48,454 bases of DNA from Paludibacteraceae bacterium (GCA_024692565.1 JAILMN010000026.1:1-48454); one strand, 5' to 3'; shown: positions 34,643 to 43,318, numbered from the stretch's first letter. Numbers and translations: made by a program. Notes: generated from the sequence alone by a model not told the origin.

Positions 34643-35250
34643 AAATCTTCACATTCGGTCCCTTCGAGACGAATACGTACGTCGTTTCTGACGAACAGCA
34701 TATACTGCTCGTTGATCCCGCTTGCTACACCGACTACGAGCAGCAGGAATTGGAAAATTATATCAATCGTCAATCAATCGTACCTCGTCAATCGTCCAAT
34801 CGTCAATTGGTCATTGTAGCCACACATGGTCATTTGGATCATTTGTGGGGAGCTAAATGGGCTACGGAACAATGGCAAACACCGGTCTTGATTCATGAAG
34901 CGGATCTGCCGATGGTAGAAGCGATGCAACAGCAATATGATCTGTTTCGAATTCATCGTACGGCGGAAACATTTGCTGTGGAGCGCTTGAATGAGGCTGC
35001 AGATCTGCCGTTCACGATCATCGAGACACCGGGTCATACGCCGGGTAGTGTATGCCTGTATTGGCCGGAAGAGAAAGTGCTTTTGTCCGGAGATACCCTT
35101 TTCTGTATGGGTTACGGTCGCACCGATTTGCCGGGAGGAGATACGGCTCAGTTGATTTGCTCGTTGTCGCGTTTATTCGATTTGCCGTCCGATGTGACGG
35201 TCTATCCGGGTCATGGCGAAACAACGACTATAGGTGCAGAAAAAAGGTAA
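34630..35250 (+). CDS. Metallo-beta-lactamase fold hydrolase (glyoxalase II-like)
   Basis: 206 residues. Metal-binding motif ATHGHLDHLWG near residue 62, then PGHTPGSVCLYW, LLSGDTLFCMGYGRTDLPGG and VYPGHGETT, the standard two-metal MBL set of hydroxyacylglutathione hydrolase-like proteins. N-terminal FTFGPFETNTYVV is typical. Probably a cytoplasmic thioester hydrolase; substrate unproven. A heptamer insert (NRQSIVPRQSSNRQ) precedes the strand leading to the HxHxDH motif. Last gene of the marC operon. Confidence 0.9.
   Translation: MLQIKIFTFGPFETNTYVVSDEQHILLVDPACYTDYEQQELENYINRQSIVPRQSSNRQLVIVATHGHLDHLWGAKWATEQWQTPVLIHEADLPMVEAMQQQYDLFRIHRTAETFAVERLNEAADLPFTIIETPGHTPGSVCLYWPEEKVLLSGDTLFCMGYGRTDLPGGDTAQLICSLSRLFDLPSDVTVYPGHGETTTIGAEKR
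34762..34807 (+). repeat. 46-nt copy of the TCAATCG repeat in the MBL gene
   Basis: Identical over 46 nt to 33825-33870. Here it is read in another frame, giving INRQSIVPRQSSNRQ instead of HQSSINRTSSIVQSS. Confidence 0.92.
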
Positions 35251-35272
35251 AACTGTAAAAAACGCGTAATTA

Positions 35273-35304
35273 TTTGCGTATGTCATAAAAAAGCAGTACC
35301 TTTG
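35273..35304 (+). promoter_or_regulatory. Promoter of the rod-shaped RNA gene
   Basis: TTTG at 35273-35276, 20-nt spacer starting CGTATGTCA and ending AAAAAAGCAG, TACCTTTG at 35297-35304, then CAGCCG. Transcription would start near 35310. Confidence 0.82.
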
Positions 35305-35394
35305 CAGCCGCAAAGGTTTTTGAACCAGCCCCACTGGGCTCAACAGTGTAAAAAAGTGAGTACATAAAAAGGCGTTTATTTACGTTGTTTGCGA

Positions 35395-35568
35395 CTCGAC
35401 TGAATCTTCGCAACATTCAAAGAATAAAGTCGTAACAACCACAATGAATGTCCATGTGGGTATGTTATATATCCACGCCTCGCTATAGGGTGAGGCGGGT
35501 TTAGCATATCGGGCGTGGATTTCGGTTGTTTTTCTACTTTATTCGGGGATTGCGAAGCCCTAGTCGAG
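35395..35568 (+). ncRNA. Long rod-shaped small RNA, 6S-like candidate
   Basis: Five nested helices in perfect register: CTCGACT (35395) with AGTCGAG (35562); CTTCGCAA (35406) with TTGCGAAG (35550); GAATAAAGT (35422) with ACTTTATTC (35536); AACAACC (35434) with GGTTGTT (35524); ATCCACGCC (35471) with GGCGTGGAT (35512). Between helices four and five the 5' side has a 30-nt bulge and the 3' side 3 nt; the apical loop is about 32 nt. The rod is 174 nt, close to 6S RNA size and overall shape (regulator of RNA polymerase). It has its own promoter (35273) and a terminator (35568), so the primary transcript would be about 290 nt with an AGCCC/GGGCT hairpin near its 5' end. The 6S identity is inference. 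Confidence 0.65.
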
Positions 35569-35598
35569 CGTGAGGAACAAGTGAACTTCACGCTTTTT
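35568..35598 (+). terminator. Terminator of the rod-shaped RNA
   Basis: GCGTGA pairs with TCACGC, extended by two weaker pairs, and TTTTT follows. The T-run is also the likely -33 region of the downstream giant gene. Confidence 0.8.
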
Positions 35599-35643
35599 GT
35601 GTGTATACACACGTACAATATTAATTTTAAACATATCAACATT

Positions 35644-38600
35644 ATGAAAACAAATTTTTTTACACTCTTGCTTGCCGTAGTAACAAGCTTAGGGACAATG
35701 TATGCCGAAAGCGGCAAGTGCGGTGAAAATCTCACGTGGGATTTAACAGATGGCGTCCTAACCATCAGTGGTACAGGAAAGATGACAGATTATGCATTAT
35801 ATTCATCAGCCCCATGGTATTATTCAAGTCGGTCATCAATTAAAACAGTCATCATCGGTGATGGCGTAACAAGCATTGGGAAATATGTTTTCTGTGATTG
35901 CAGCGGTTTGACCTCTATTGAGATTCCCAATAGCGTCACAAGCATTGGAAGATCTGCTTTCAGTGGTTGCACCGGCTTGACCTCTGTGACGATTCCCAAT
36001 AGCGTCACAAGCATTGGCGATTATGCTTTCTATAATTGCAGCAGTTTGACCTCTATGACGATTCCAAATAGCGTCACAAACATTGGAAATAATGCCTTCT
36101 ATGGTTGCAGCAGTCTTGCCTCTCCTGTATATAACGCACATGTATTTGCATATATGCCAACTTCTTATTCCGGTGCATATACTATTCCTGAAGGCATAGA
36201 ATCTATTGCAGGTGCTGCTTTCCGTTATTGTAGCGGTTTAACCTCTGTAACTATTCCCAATGGCATCACAAGCATTGGAGAGGATGCTTTCTCTAATTGC
36301 AGCGGTCTAACATCAGTGACCATTCCCAATAGTGTAACAAGTATTGGAAGTTCGGCATTCTATGGTTGTACTAATCTTAAAACCGTATATAACAATTCGA
36401 ATTTAAATATTACAGTTGGCTCCACAGAATATGGATATGTCGCATATTATGCTACAACACTATTTAAAAACGGCTATCCAATATCCAAATATGCGCCTGC
36501 ATCTACTCAATCTATTTATGACACAGATGGTGATGGAGAGATGGAATTTATTAGTGGAGCTGTTTTATACAAAAAAAATGGTGAAAAAGTAGGTGACTTG
36601 CCCACTTTAGGAACTAATAGCAGTTATTATTCTTACTATTATTTCGCTAATTTTAATAACGATGCGTATATTGATATCGCACCATACACTACTACTTTAG
36701 GGAACTACTATATCAATGTTAATAGTAGTTATAATGTATTACCCGTAGATTTATCAAACGCTCCTAATTATATATATATAAAGTCTAAACCATCAATTAG
36801 CCATTTCCAACTTGATGCCAATCTTGACGGACAGATGGATTTCTATAGTGTAGAGGATATAAACACTTCTACCAATCCTATGGGCACCCATTATTTCCAT
36901 CTCCGCCAAGCGGATGGCAGTTATCTGAAAACGCAACTGACTATCTTGACCGATACTGCCGCTATCAATAGTGCCATGTTGGAATTATGGGAGTCTTCCT
37001 CTAATTCCGGCTTAACGCCTATGTATTGGTCCACTATGCCGTCTCTCAGTGATGGATGGATGATAAAAGCCCCTAAACGAAGTGGTAGTACAATTGGATC
37101 TTTGACACCTTTGATGATGCGCCGTGCAACGGCTGCTACAGACTTGGCATATGCAGATTTTACATCCATTGATACTTCCATTGACTTGGATAGAAACGGT
37201 TTGTTGGATTTGATGTCCTCGAAAACAGGGGCCGTCCTCTATAACTTAGGCAACAACCGTTTTCTGATGGGACAATTTCCCGGACAAGTAGCCGTAAAAG
37301 ACCTTAACGGGGATGGTATCATGGATTATATCATCTATGATGCGAAGAACAAGGTCGTAACGCTGCAGATATACGAAGGAGAAGGCTTATTCAAGACGCA
37401 GACCCTCATGCAGAATATGGCTATTTCCGATGTGTGGTGCTATGACTTCGATAATGATGGAGATGTAGATATTTTGCTGCCGTTTGATTATACCAAAACT
37501 TCCGGATACGCATACTTGGTATTCTTCCGCAACGATGGTAATAATACTTTCAAGAAAGTAGAAAACGCTTTTGACGACCCCAACTGGCATTTCAAATTTA
37601 TGGGTTGCAAAGATGTGGACAATGATGGCAAATATGAGATTATTGCTCTTGATTCCGTAGGTGAAGCTTCCACAGTATCCATTTACAAAGGAGATTACTA
37701 TTTAGTTCGTTATAACAACAAGCTGAAGGTGTCCGTAGATAATACTCCCTTTATAAGTAACACGATCACCTCTTCAACATCTGAGCCTTACTTTATATCC
37801 GGCGATTATGATAATGACGGAGTGCAGGATTATTGGGTCTATTCTTGGGTGGGTAGTACAAGTAAGAGTTATTATCTTTCATCTCATTTCTCTACCTCCG
37901 CTCCCAATACGGCTTCTGCCAAGATGTCCAAACCGCGTATGATTCTGGATGCCCAGCGCCAGATGCTGAATATCAGTTGGGATAGAGGCAGCGATGCCGA
38001 GTGCTCGGCGCTGGATTTGGAGTATTCTATCCGTATCGGTTCTGCGTCCGGATTGAGTGATATTTGGTTCGCTGCCGCCGGCGCAGATGGCAAACAGCGT
38101 TCGTTATTGGGCGGCAATGTAGGCACATGGCTCAACCAGTGGGTCAATGTAGCCGGTTGGGCAGAAGGTGACTATTACATTGCCGTGCAAGCTATTGATC
38201 CAAGTGGTCTCGGCGGAGCCTGGAGTGATGAAATCGTATATCACCATTCGTTACTCTCCGCAGACTTCACGATGGATGTAACGGAGTTAACTACCGTGGA
38301 CACGCTGACCGTTCAATATAGCGGAGTAGTTAATCCGGCATATACATACACATGGAATTTTGGCGATAGTGTAATTGTGCTTTCTCAGGAAAATCAAACA
38401 TACAAACTAGCCTACAATACAGGAGGAATGAAAACCATTTCGCTCCAAGTTTCCAATGCCGCAGGGCAAAAGTCACCATTAGTAAGCAAACAAGTGACGA
38501 TTGGTGCGGTACGTTTAGATGCTGCTCCTGCAGTCGCCCGAATGGCTTATCTTGATATGGATGGCGATGGAATTATGGAGGGTTTTGGACGATATGGAGA

Positions 38601-41600
38601 TGTACAGGGCTTTTTTACATATAAGGGAGAAGATACCTTTAAAAAGCTAGCGAAGACTTATAACACGGATATTTCAGTCTCTAATTGGACGGGATATTCA
38701 ACGAATAATTACCCGGAAGGACTGAATGTATGGGATTACAATATGGATGGCCTTCCTGATGTCGTTTTTCCAACGAATAAAGGGAACGTGATGCTGAATC
38801 AAGGAGATTTGGATGTCGATTTTAAAAATATTACTTTTAATGTAGTTTCGGAATATTCTACTAGTTCTTCTACATCCTCTTTGAACCCCTATAATTTAAC
38901 GTGGCACAATTTCGAAAATACAGGGCGATTGGGCTATCGTGATTATAATGGGTTATATGAATACTCCAAGTTAACAGATACTACATACACCTATTGGGAA
39001 AAGATTCCATATTGGCATTATCAGTATGCTTCCTATAGAAACTATTCTTATGCAGATATTAATAGCGATGGATTGATAGATCAAATAAGTAATGATTTTG
39101 CGAATGTAAACAATGGAGATGGTACATATACTCGTATTGAGACGGGTTACCACAAAGGGGTCTTTGATGATTTTAATAACGATGGATACATAGATTTCTG
39201 TACATGGAAAAATAAGAAAACATTGCTTATCTATATCGGTGATGCAGATTATACCTATGAGCAATTAATAGAAATTCCATTACCTAACCAATATTTTTCT
39301 GGTACAATAAAAGAAGTTCGCGATATAGATAATAATGGCTGCGTAGATTTGTATATCTATTACGGTTCGGGTTCTAATAAGGGATATTTTATGTATTTTT
39401 ATCCAGACTTATCCATATCCGTCCAAAAAGTTGATTATGGCTCGTATGGGAATAATAACTGGATTGATGATTTTACACTTTTCCCATTTGTAGACCTAAA
39501 TAATGACGGCAAGCCTGACATTTCCAAAGGTTGGGGCTCCGACTTCTTCCTCAAATCTCGCATCACAAACGAAGCTCCGGCAATGCCAACTAACCTGCGT
39601 GTGGCACAAACGGAGAAAGGATTGCTGTGCAGTTGGGATGCTGCGTTTGACCGTGAGACTCCGGCTGCGCAAATGAAATACAATATCTCTATCAAGAAGA
39701 AAAATGCACAGGTGGGCGAAGATAATGCGTTTATCATCTCGCCTGTCAACGGGTTAAGCGACGATGCGGCTATTGTACCGGGTTACCCATACTGGCGCGG
39801 AACAAACTTTATTGTGCCAATCACTCGTTTTGAAGTTGGACAAGAATATGAGTTGCAAGTACAATCCATTGACCTCTGGGGAGCACACTCGGCTATGACC
39901 GCTCCGCTGACCTTCAAGGTAGAGCAACAAATCAGTATCTCTATGCCGACAGAAGCATGCAAGGGCGCAAGCGTTCATGTGAATTATATCGGTACGGAAT
40001 CCGGCGAACAAGTGTGGAATTTCGATGGCGGTAATGCTACCGAAGATAGCAATGGCGGTTACAACGTCATGTGGAACACAGGCGGTATCAAAACGGTCAT
40101 GCTGACCATAAATGGTATAACCTCTACCCGCACTATCATAGTGCGCGACAATGACGATACGGACCTTTCCTTCTCGCTGCCGGAATCTGTATTAAGCGAT
40201 ACGTGGGTAGAGTTTACATTACCGGAAGCCTTCAAGGATCCGGCTGCGAAAATCAAAATGCGTACTTCGGATAATATAGAAGATGCAGATTGTGAGAAAG
40301 TCAAAGATGAAACGGGCGTGCATTATTCTTGCTTAGGTAAAATCCAACGCTTACAAGGTACATTGAAAGCTCGCGTACGTTTCAATAAGAGCAATTCCGT
40401 AGAACAAGGATGGATTGAATTCTACCAAGAAGACTCTATTTGCGGAGAGAAGAACAACTACCGTGCGAAGACGCAAGTTATGGGCTATGCGCCTGCACCT
40501 GCTATTTCAATTGTAACGGTAGATGCTGCAACCGGTAAGAACCAAATCTATTGGGATGCACCTGCTGATCTGCCTGATTGGGTTGATCGCATCTATATCT
40601 ATAAGGAAGAAGGTTCTACTAATAACTGGGTACGCCAAGCAGAGATAGCCCTGTCTGCCGGCTCGTGGATAGACTTGGCTTCTGATCCTTCCGTGCGTAA
40701 AAACCGTTATCGCATGACGTATGGTACAACCTTCGGTGCAGAAAGTAATATGAGTACTGCTCATAGTAGCACCCATCTCCAAATGAATGTCGGCTTGCAT
40801 GGCGCAGTCAACTTGATGTGGACAAAATATGAAGGAGGAACGGTTGACCAATATCGTATCTTACGCGGTGCAACGCCGGACAATATGAGCGTTATCGCTA
40901 CTATACCGGGCACAGAATATACATATACAGATGCAGATGCTCCGGAGGGCGTTTATTACGCCCTCGAATATGATAACCTGTATTTCGAGAAGTGGATCTG
41001 GATTACCGCCAGCGGTGCTTCTGCACACATGCCGGCTGCATACTTGGCCGCAACACGTAACGGACACTCCAATGTGATGGCTTCGTCTGCATCCAGTGAA
41101 GTAACGTTCGCTGAGAAAATCAATATCTGCGCGATGGAGCATAATATCGAACTGACCGCAGAGCAACCTTCGTTACACCTCTACGCTGAAATCCTGCCGG
41201 CGATGGCCACATACAAACATGCATCATGGTCAATTGTGAGCGGTCAGGAATTAGCAACTATCGACGATAGTGGACTACTAACAGCCAAGGAGGATGTCGA
41301 AGATGGCACTGTACGAGTACGTGCTACTGCTATTGACGGATCTGGTATCTATGCTGAAAAAGATATCCCGGTAACAGGTATGAAACAAACTGTCTTGATC
41401 AGCCAAATTACGTTAAATAGCATTTCTGGCGGAACAACGTTCACCAATACGAATGCGGAAATTGTGGTTGAGGCTACGATTACACCGGCGGAAGCTACAA
41501 ACAAAGCACTCTCTTGGACATTGGTAAGCGGGGCAGACAAGGTGTCAATAGTCGCAAATGGTGCACAATGCACGCTGACATTAAAAACCGAGGCAGAAAA

Positions 41601-42018
41601 CGGAGAAGTCGTCCTTTCTGCAACAGCACAAGATGGTTCAGGAGTTTATGGCACTCTGACATTGACTGTGAATAAGGAGGTGGAGATAGTGTTCTATACC
41701 ATCCAATTTAAGAACTATAATGACACGCTACTTCAGTCTAGCCAAGTACAAGAGGGTCTGATGCCGGTATATTTAGGTGCAACCCCGACTCGCGATGAGG
41801 ACGAAGAAAATGTTTATACCTTTATTGGATGGACGCCGAATGTAGTTGTCGCAACTGCGGATGCAGTCTATACTGCCGCATACGAAGCTACTCCCAAGAG
41901 TCAGGATGTAGACGATCTTGAAACAACTGCTTCTCCGCGTAAACTCCTCCGTGACAACCAAGTCCTCATCCTCCGTGGTGACAAGACGTATACCATTACA
42001 GGACAGGAAATAAAATAA
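35644..42018 (+). CDS. Giant secreted BspA-like LRR / VCBS / Big2 / InlB surface protein
   Basis: 2124 residues from the ATG at 35644; an open frame 43 codons longer starts inside the RNA gene and is rejected. After the signal peptide (FFTLLLAVVTSLGTMYA) the BspA-type start CGENLTWDLTDGVLTISGTG leads into six 23-residue leucine-rich repeats (about 70-250). VCBS/FG-GAP motifs (DTDGDGEME, DFDNDGDVD, DYDNDGVQD) run to about 750, then a fibronectin-like part and PKD (TWNFGD). A second VCBS block (about 970-1290), fibronectin and PKD (VWNFDGG, about 1460) repeat the plan. Fibronectin-like segments (to about 1795), two Big2-like domains, an InlB module and the tail KLLRDNQVLILRGDKTYTIT then GQEIK follow. 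Predicted surface adhesin or scaffold; paralog of the gene at 1-4076. Confidence 0.9.
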   Translation: MKTNFFTLLLAVVTSLGTMYAESGKCGENLTWDLTDGVLTISGTGKMTDYALYSSAPWYYSSRSSIKTVIIGDGVTSIGKYVFCDCSGLTSIEIPNSVTSIGRSAFSGCTGLTSVTIPNSVTSIGDYAFYNCSSLTSMTIPNSVTNIGNNAFYGCSSLASPVYNAHVFAYMPTSYSGAYTIPEGIESIAGAAFRYCSGLTSVTIPNGITSIGEDAFSNCSGLTSVTIPNSVTSIGSSAFYGCTNLKTVYNNSNLNITVGSTEYGYVAYYATTLFKNGYPISKYAPASTQSIYDTDGDGEMEFISGAVLYKKNGEKVGDLPTLGTNSSYYSYYYFANFNNDAYIDIAPYTTTLGNYYINVNSSYNVLPVDLSNAPNYIYIKSKPSISHFQLDANLDGQMDFYSVEDINTSTNPMGTHYFHLRQADGSYLKTQLTILTDTAAINSAMLELWESSSNSGLTPMYWSTMPSLSDGWMIKAPKRSGSTIGSLTPLMMRRATAATDLAYADFTSIDTSIDLDRNGLLDLMSSKTGAVLYNLGNNRFLMGQFPGQVAVKDLNGDGIMDYIIYDAKNKVVTLQIYEGEGLFKTQTLMQNMAISDVWCYDFDNDGDVDILLPFDYTKTSGYAYLVFFRNDGNNTFKKVENAFDDPNWHFKFMGCKDVDNDGKYEIIALDSVGEASTVSIYKGDYYLVRYNNKLKVSVDNTPFISNTITSSTSEPYFISGDYDNDGVQDYWVYSWVGSTSKSYYLSSHFSTSAPNTASAKMSKPRMILDAQRQMLNISWDRGSDAECSALDLEYSIRIGSASGLSDIWFAAAGADGKQRSLLGGNVGTWLNQWVNVAGWAEGDYYIAVQAIDPSGLGGAWSDEIVYHHSLLSADFTMDVTELTTVDTLTVQYSGVVNPAYTYTWNFGDSVIVLSQENQTYKLAYNTGGMKTISLQVSNAAGQKSPLVSKQVTIGAVRLDAAPAVARMAYLDMDGDGIMEGFGRYGDVQGFFTYKGEDTFKKLAKTYNTDISVSNWTGYSTNNYPEGLNVWDYNMDGLPDVVFPTNKGNVMLNQGDLDVDFKNITFNVVSEYSTSSSTSSLNPYNLTWHNFENTGRLGYRDYNGLYEYSKLTDTTYTYWEKIPYWHYQYASYRNYSYADINSDGLIDQISNDFANVNNGDGTYTRIETGYHKGVFDDFNNDGYIDFCTWKNKKTLLIYIGDADYTYEQLIEIPLPNQYFSGTIKEVRDIDNNGCVDLYIYYGSGSNKGYFMYFYPDLSISVQKVDYGSYGNNNWIDDFTLFPFVDLNNDGKPDISKGWGSDFFLKSRITNEAPAMPTNLRVAQTEKGLLCSWDAAFDRETPAAQMKYNISIKKKNAQVGEDNAFIISPVNGLSDDAAIVPGYPYWRGTNFIVPITRFEVGQEYELQVQSIDLWGAHSAMTAPLTFKVEQQISISMPTEACKGASVHVNYIGTESGEQVWNFDGGNATEDSNGGYNVMWNTGGIKTVMLTINGITSTRTIIVRDNDDTDLSFSLPESVLSDTWVEFTLPEAFKDPAAKIKMRTSDNIEDADCEKVKDETGVHYSCLGKIQRLQGTLKARVRFNKSNSVEQGWIEFYQEDSICGEKNNYRAKTQVMGYAPAPAISIVTVDAATGKNQIYWDAPADLPDWVDRIYIYKEEGSTNNWVRQAEIALSAGSWIDLASDPSVRKNRYRMTYGTTFGAESNMSTAHSSTHLQMNVGLHGAVNLMWTKYEGGTVDQYRILRGATPDNMSVIATIPGTEYTYTDADAPEGVYYALEYDNLYFEKWIWITASGASAHMPAAYLAATRNGHSNVMASSASSEVTFAEKINICAMEHNIELTAEQPSLHLYAEILPAMATYKHASWSIVSGQELATIDDSGLLTAKEDVEDGTVRVRATAIDGSGIYAEKDIPVTGMKQTVLISQITLNSISGGTTFTNTNAEIVVEATITPAEATNKALSWTLVSGADKVSIVANGAQCTLTLKTEAENGEVVLSATAQDGSGVYGTLTLTVNKEVEIVFYTIQFKNYNDTLLQSSQVQEGLMPVYLGATPTRDEDEENVYTFIGWTPNVVVATADAVYTAAYEATPKSQDVDDLETTASPRKLLRDNQVLILRGDKTYTITGQEIK
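35854..36390 (+). repeat. 69-nt tandem repeats encoding BspA-type LRRs
   Basis: Units of exactly 69 nt start at 35854, 35923, 35992 and 36061, then again at 36253 and 36322 after a degenerate stretch. Each encodes a 23-residue repeat of the form IPNSVTSIGxxAFxxCxxLT. Confidence 0.9.
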
Positions 42019-42063
42019 GACGTTTGTTCCTTATAGGACGATAGCATCGGCCGCATATAAAAA

Positions 42064-42121
42064 TTGCATGAGAAAAGTAAGAAAAGTGGGAATTCTCAAA
42101 ATTCTCACTTTTCTTATGCAA
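42064..42121 (+). other. Large inverted repeat downstream of the giant gene
   Basis: AAGAAAAGTGGGAATT (42079-42094) pairs with 42100-42115 with one mismatch. Outer TTGCAT and ATGCAA arms also pair. It is followed by AATTTTTGC. It may protect or end the mRNA together with the next hairpin. Confidence 0.7.
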
Positions 42122-42127
42122 ATTTTT

Positions 42128-42205
42128 GCATGACCAAGTTGACCATCTTGACCAACTTCTACTCTAACTTGGTCAACTGTGTCAAGTATGTCATGCATTT
42201 TTTTT
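42128..42205 (+). terminator. Terminator of the giant BspA-like gene
   Basis: Nested arms GCATGAC/GTCATGC, TTGAC/GTCAA and TTGACCAA/TTGGTCAA form a 69-nt stem-loop, followed by eight T residues. Confidence 0.85.
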
Positions 42206-42601
42206 CAAAACCCCTCTCTTCCTATAGTATTATATACTATGTGTATAATACAGAACGTTTATAACTTTAATTATTCCTTATATATTCCTTAATGATTCCT
42301 TAATCATTCACAGGGGTATCAGTATCCCGCAAGCGTACTGGAAGCACATAAACAACATAGCGAACACACCGAAAGCGCTTCGAAGGCATCTCGAAGGCAA
42401 GTGCTACTCAATTAGCAAAATGATGTTAAAAAAGACTCAAATCTGCTTCTGTAATCGCAAGAAACGCGTCCTCGTGGCGCTTTTTTTCGTTAAGTTAGAC
42501 CTCATATCCTTAAAAATCCCCAAAAATCATTAAAAAAATCAAATTATTTTTGGCCATATCTCGCAAAAACAAACCATATACGGGCAAAAATAAGTCATCT
42601 G
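42206..42601. other. AT-rich non-coding stretch
   Basis: No supported gene on either strand. It holds a short palindromic TAGTATTATATACTAT near 42226 and a possible weak hairpin with a T-run near 42470-42488. Nothing else recognised. Confidence 0.5.
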
Positions 42602-42667
42602 TGCAACCAAGTCCTCATCCTCCGCGGAGACAAGACCTACACCGTGACAGGACAGGAAGTTAAATAA
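42602..42667 (+). pseudogene. Orphan copy of a C-terminal cassette
   Basis: A 21-codon open stretch ending in TAA encodes CNQVLILRGDKTYTVTGQEV plus K. Sequence and the following TAAGACGTTTGTTCC match the end of the giant gene at 41955-42030 with few changes. It has no start codon or upstream domain, so it is a duplicated 3' remnant. Confidence 0.85.
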
Positions 42668-42716
42668 GACGTTTGTTCCCTTTTACCCCATTTCTACCAC
42701 CCAAAAGGAACAACCT

Positions 42717-42748
42717 CTTGCACATATCAAAATTTTTCCGTACCTTTG
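42717..42748 (+). promoter_or_regulatory. Promoter for msrC
   Basis: CTTG at 42717-42720, 20-nt spacer starting CACATATCAA, TACCTTTG at 42741-42748, then CACCCG. It overlaps a spurious upstream extension of the reading frame. Confidence 0.8.
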
Positions 42749-42766
42749 CACCCGAATTTGAACAGA

Positions 42767-43318
42767 ATGACTAAAGCAGAGACATACCAATCCATCCTGC
42801 CGCAGATTGAATCGCTGGTGGCCGGAGAAACAGACATGATTGCGAACATGGCCAACGTGGCAGCTGTGCTCCATGATGCCTTCGGATTCTGGTGGACAGG
42901 CTTCTATCGCGTCATAGGCAAAGAATTAGTTCTCGGGCCGTTCCAAGGACCGATCGCATGTACGCGCATTCCTTTTGGCAAAGGCGTGTGCGGCGCGGCA
43001 TGGCAACGCGCCGAGACCGTCATCGTGCCCAACGTCCATGAGTTCGCCGGACATATCGCTTGTTCGTCGGCCTCCAATAGCGAGATAGTAGTACCCATCA
43101 TCCGCAACAAACAAGTCATCGCCGTTCTGGATATCGACAGTACCGAGTATAATACCTTTGATACGATTGACAAAGAATACCTGGAACAAATAGCTAAAGT
43201 ATTACTGATCGATCTGGCTTTCTCTGCCGTTCCCAACAAACCCGAACAAGCCTACCTCCTTACAGCGAAAGGTCTTGCCCTCTACGCCCAACTCACCGAA
43301 CAAAATTGCGCCAAATGA
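42767..43318 (+). CDS. msrC: GAF-domain free methionine-(R)-sulfoxide reductase
   Basis: 183 residues from the ATG at 42767 (a TTG 21 nt earlier lies in the -7 box). A single GAF domain with the fRMsr pattern: FWWTGFYRVIGKELVLGPFQ, then IACTRIPFGKGVCGAAW containing two of the active-site cysteines, and HIACSSASNSEIVVPI with the third, ending VLDIDSTEYNTFD. It reduces free Met-R-sulfoxide with thioredoxin as likely reductant. Monocistronic by position, ahead of a tRNA gene with its own promoter. Confidence 0.93.
   Translation: MTKAETYQSILPQIESLVAGETDMIANMANVAAVLHDAFGFWWTGFYRVIGKELVLGPFQGPIACTRIPFGKGVCGAAWQRAETVIVPNVHEFAGHIACSSASNSEIVVPIIRNKQVIAVLDIDSTEYNTFDTIDKEYLEQIAKVLLIDLAFSAVPNKPEQAYLLTAKGLALYAQLTEQNCAK

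Noticed and set aside
33809..34807. CRISPR array
   Set aside because: Repeats are 7-nt tracts without unique spacers of constant length, they lie inside genes, and no cas gene is present.
35395..35568. tmRNA or SRP RNA identity for the rod-shaped RNA
   Set aside because: There is no tag-peptide frame or tRNA-like ends, and no GGAA-type SRP apical motif; the shape fits 6S better.
35515..35643. Extended start of the giant BspA-like gene
   Set aside because: The extension runs through the 3' half of the rod-shaped RNA and its terminator; a normal signal peptide begins at 35644.
35854..36390. Transposon or CRISPR explanation for the 69-nt repeats
   Set aside because: Period, frame and peptide match BspA-type leucine-rich repeats.
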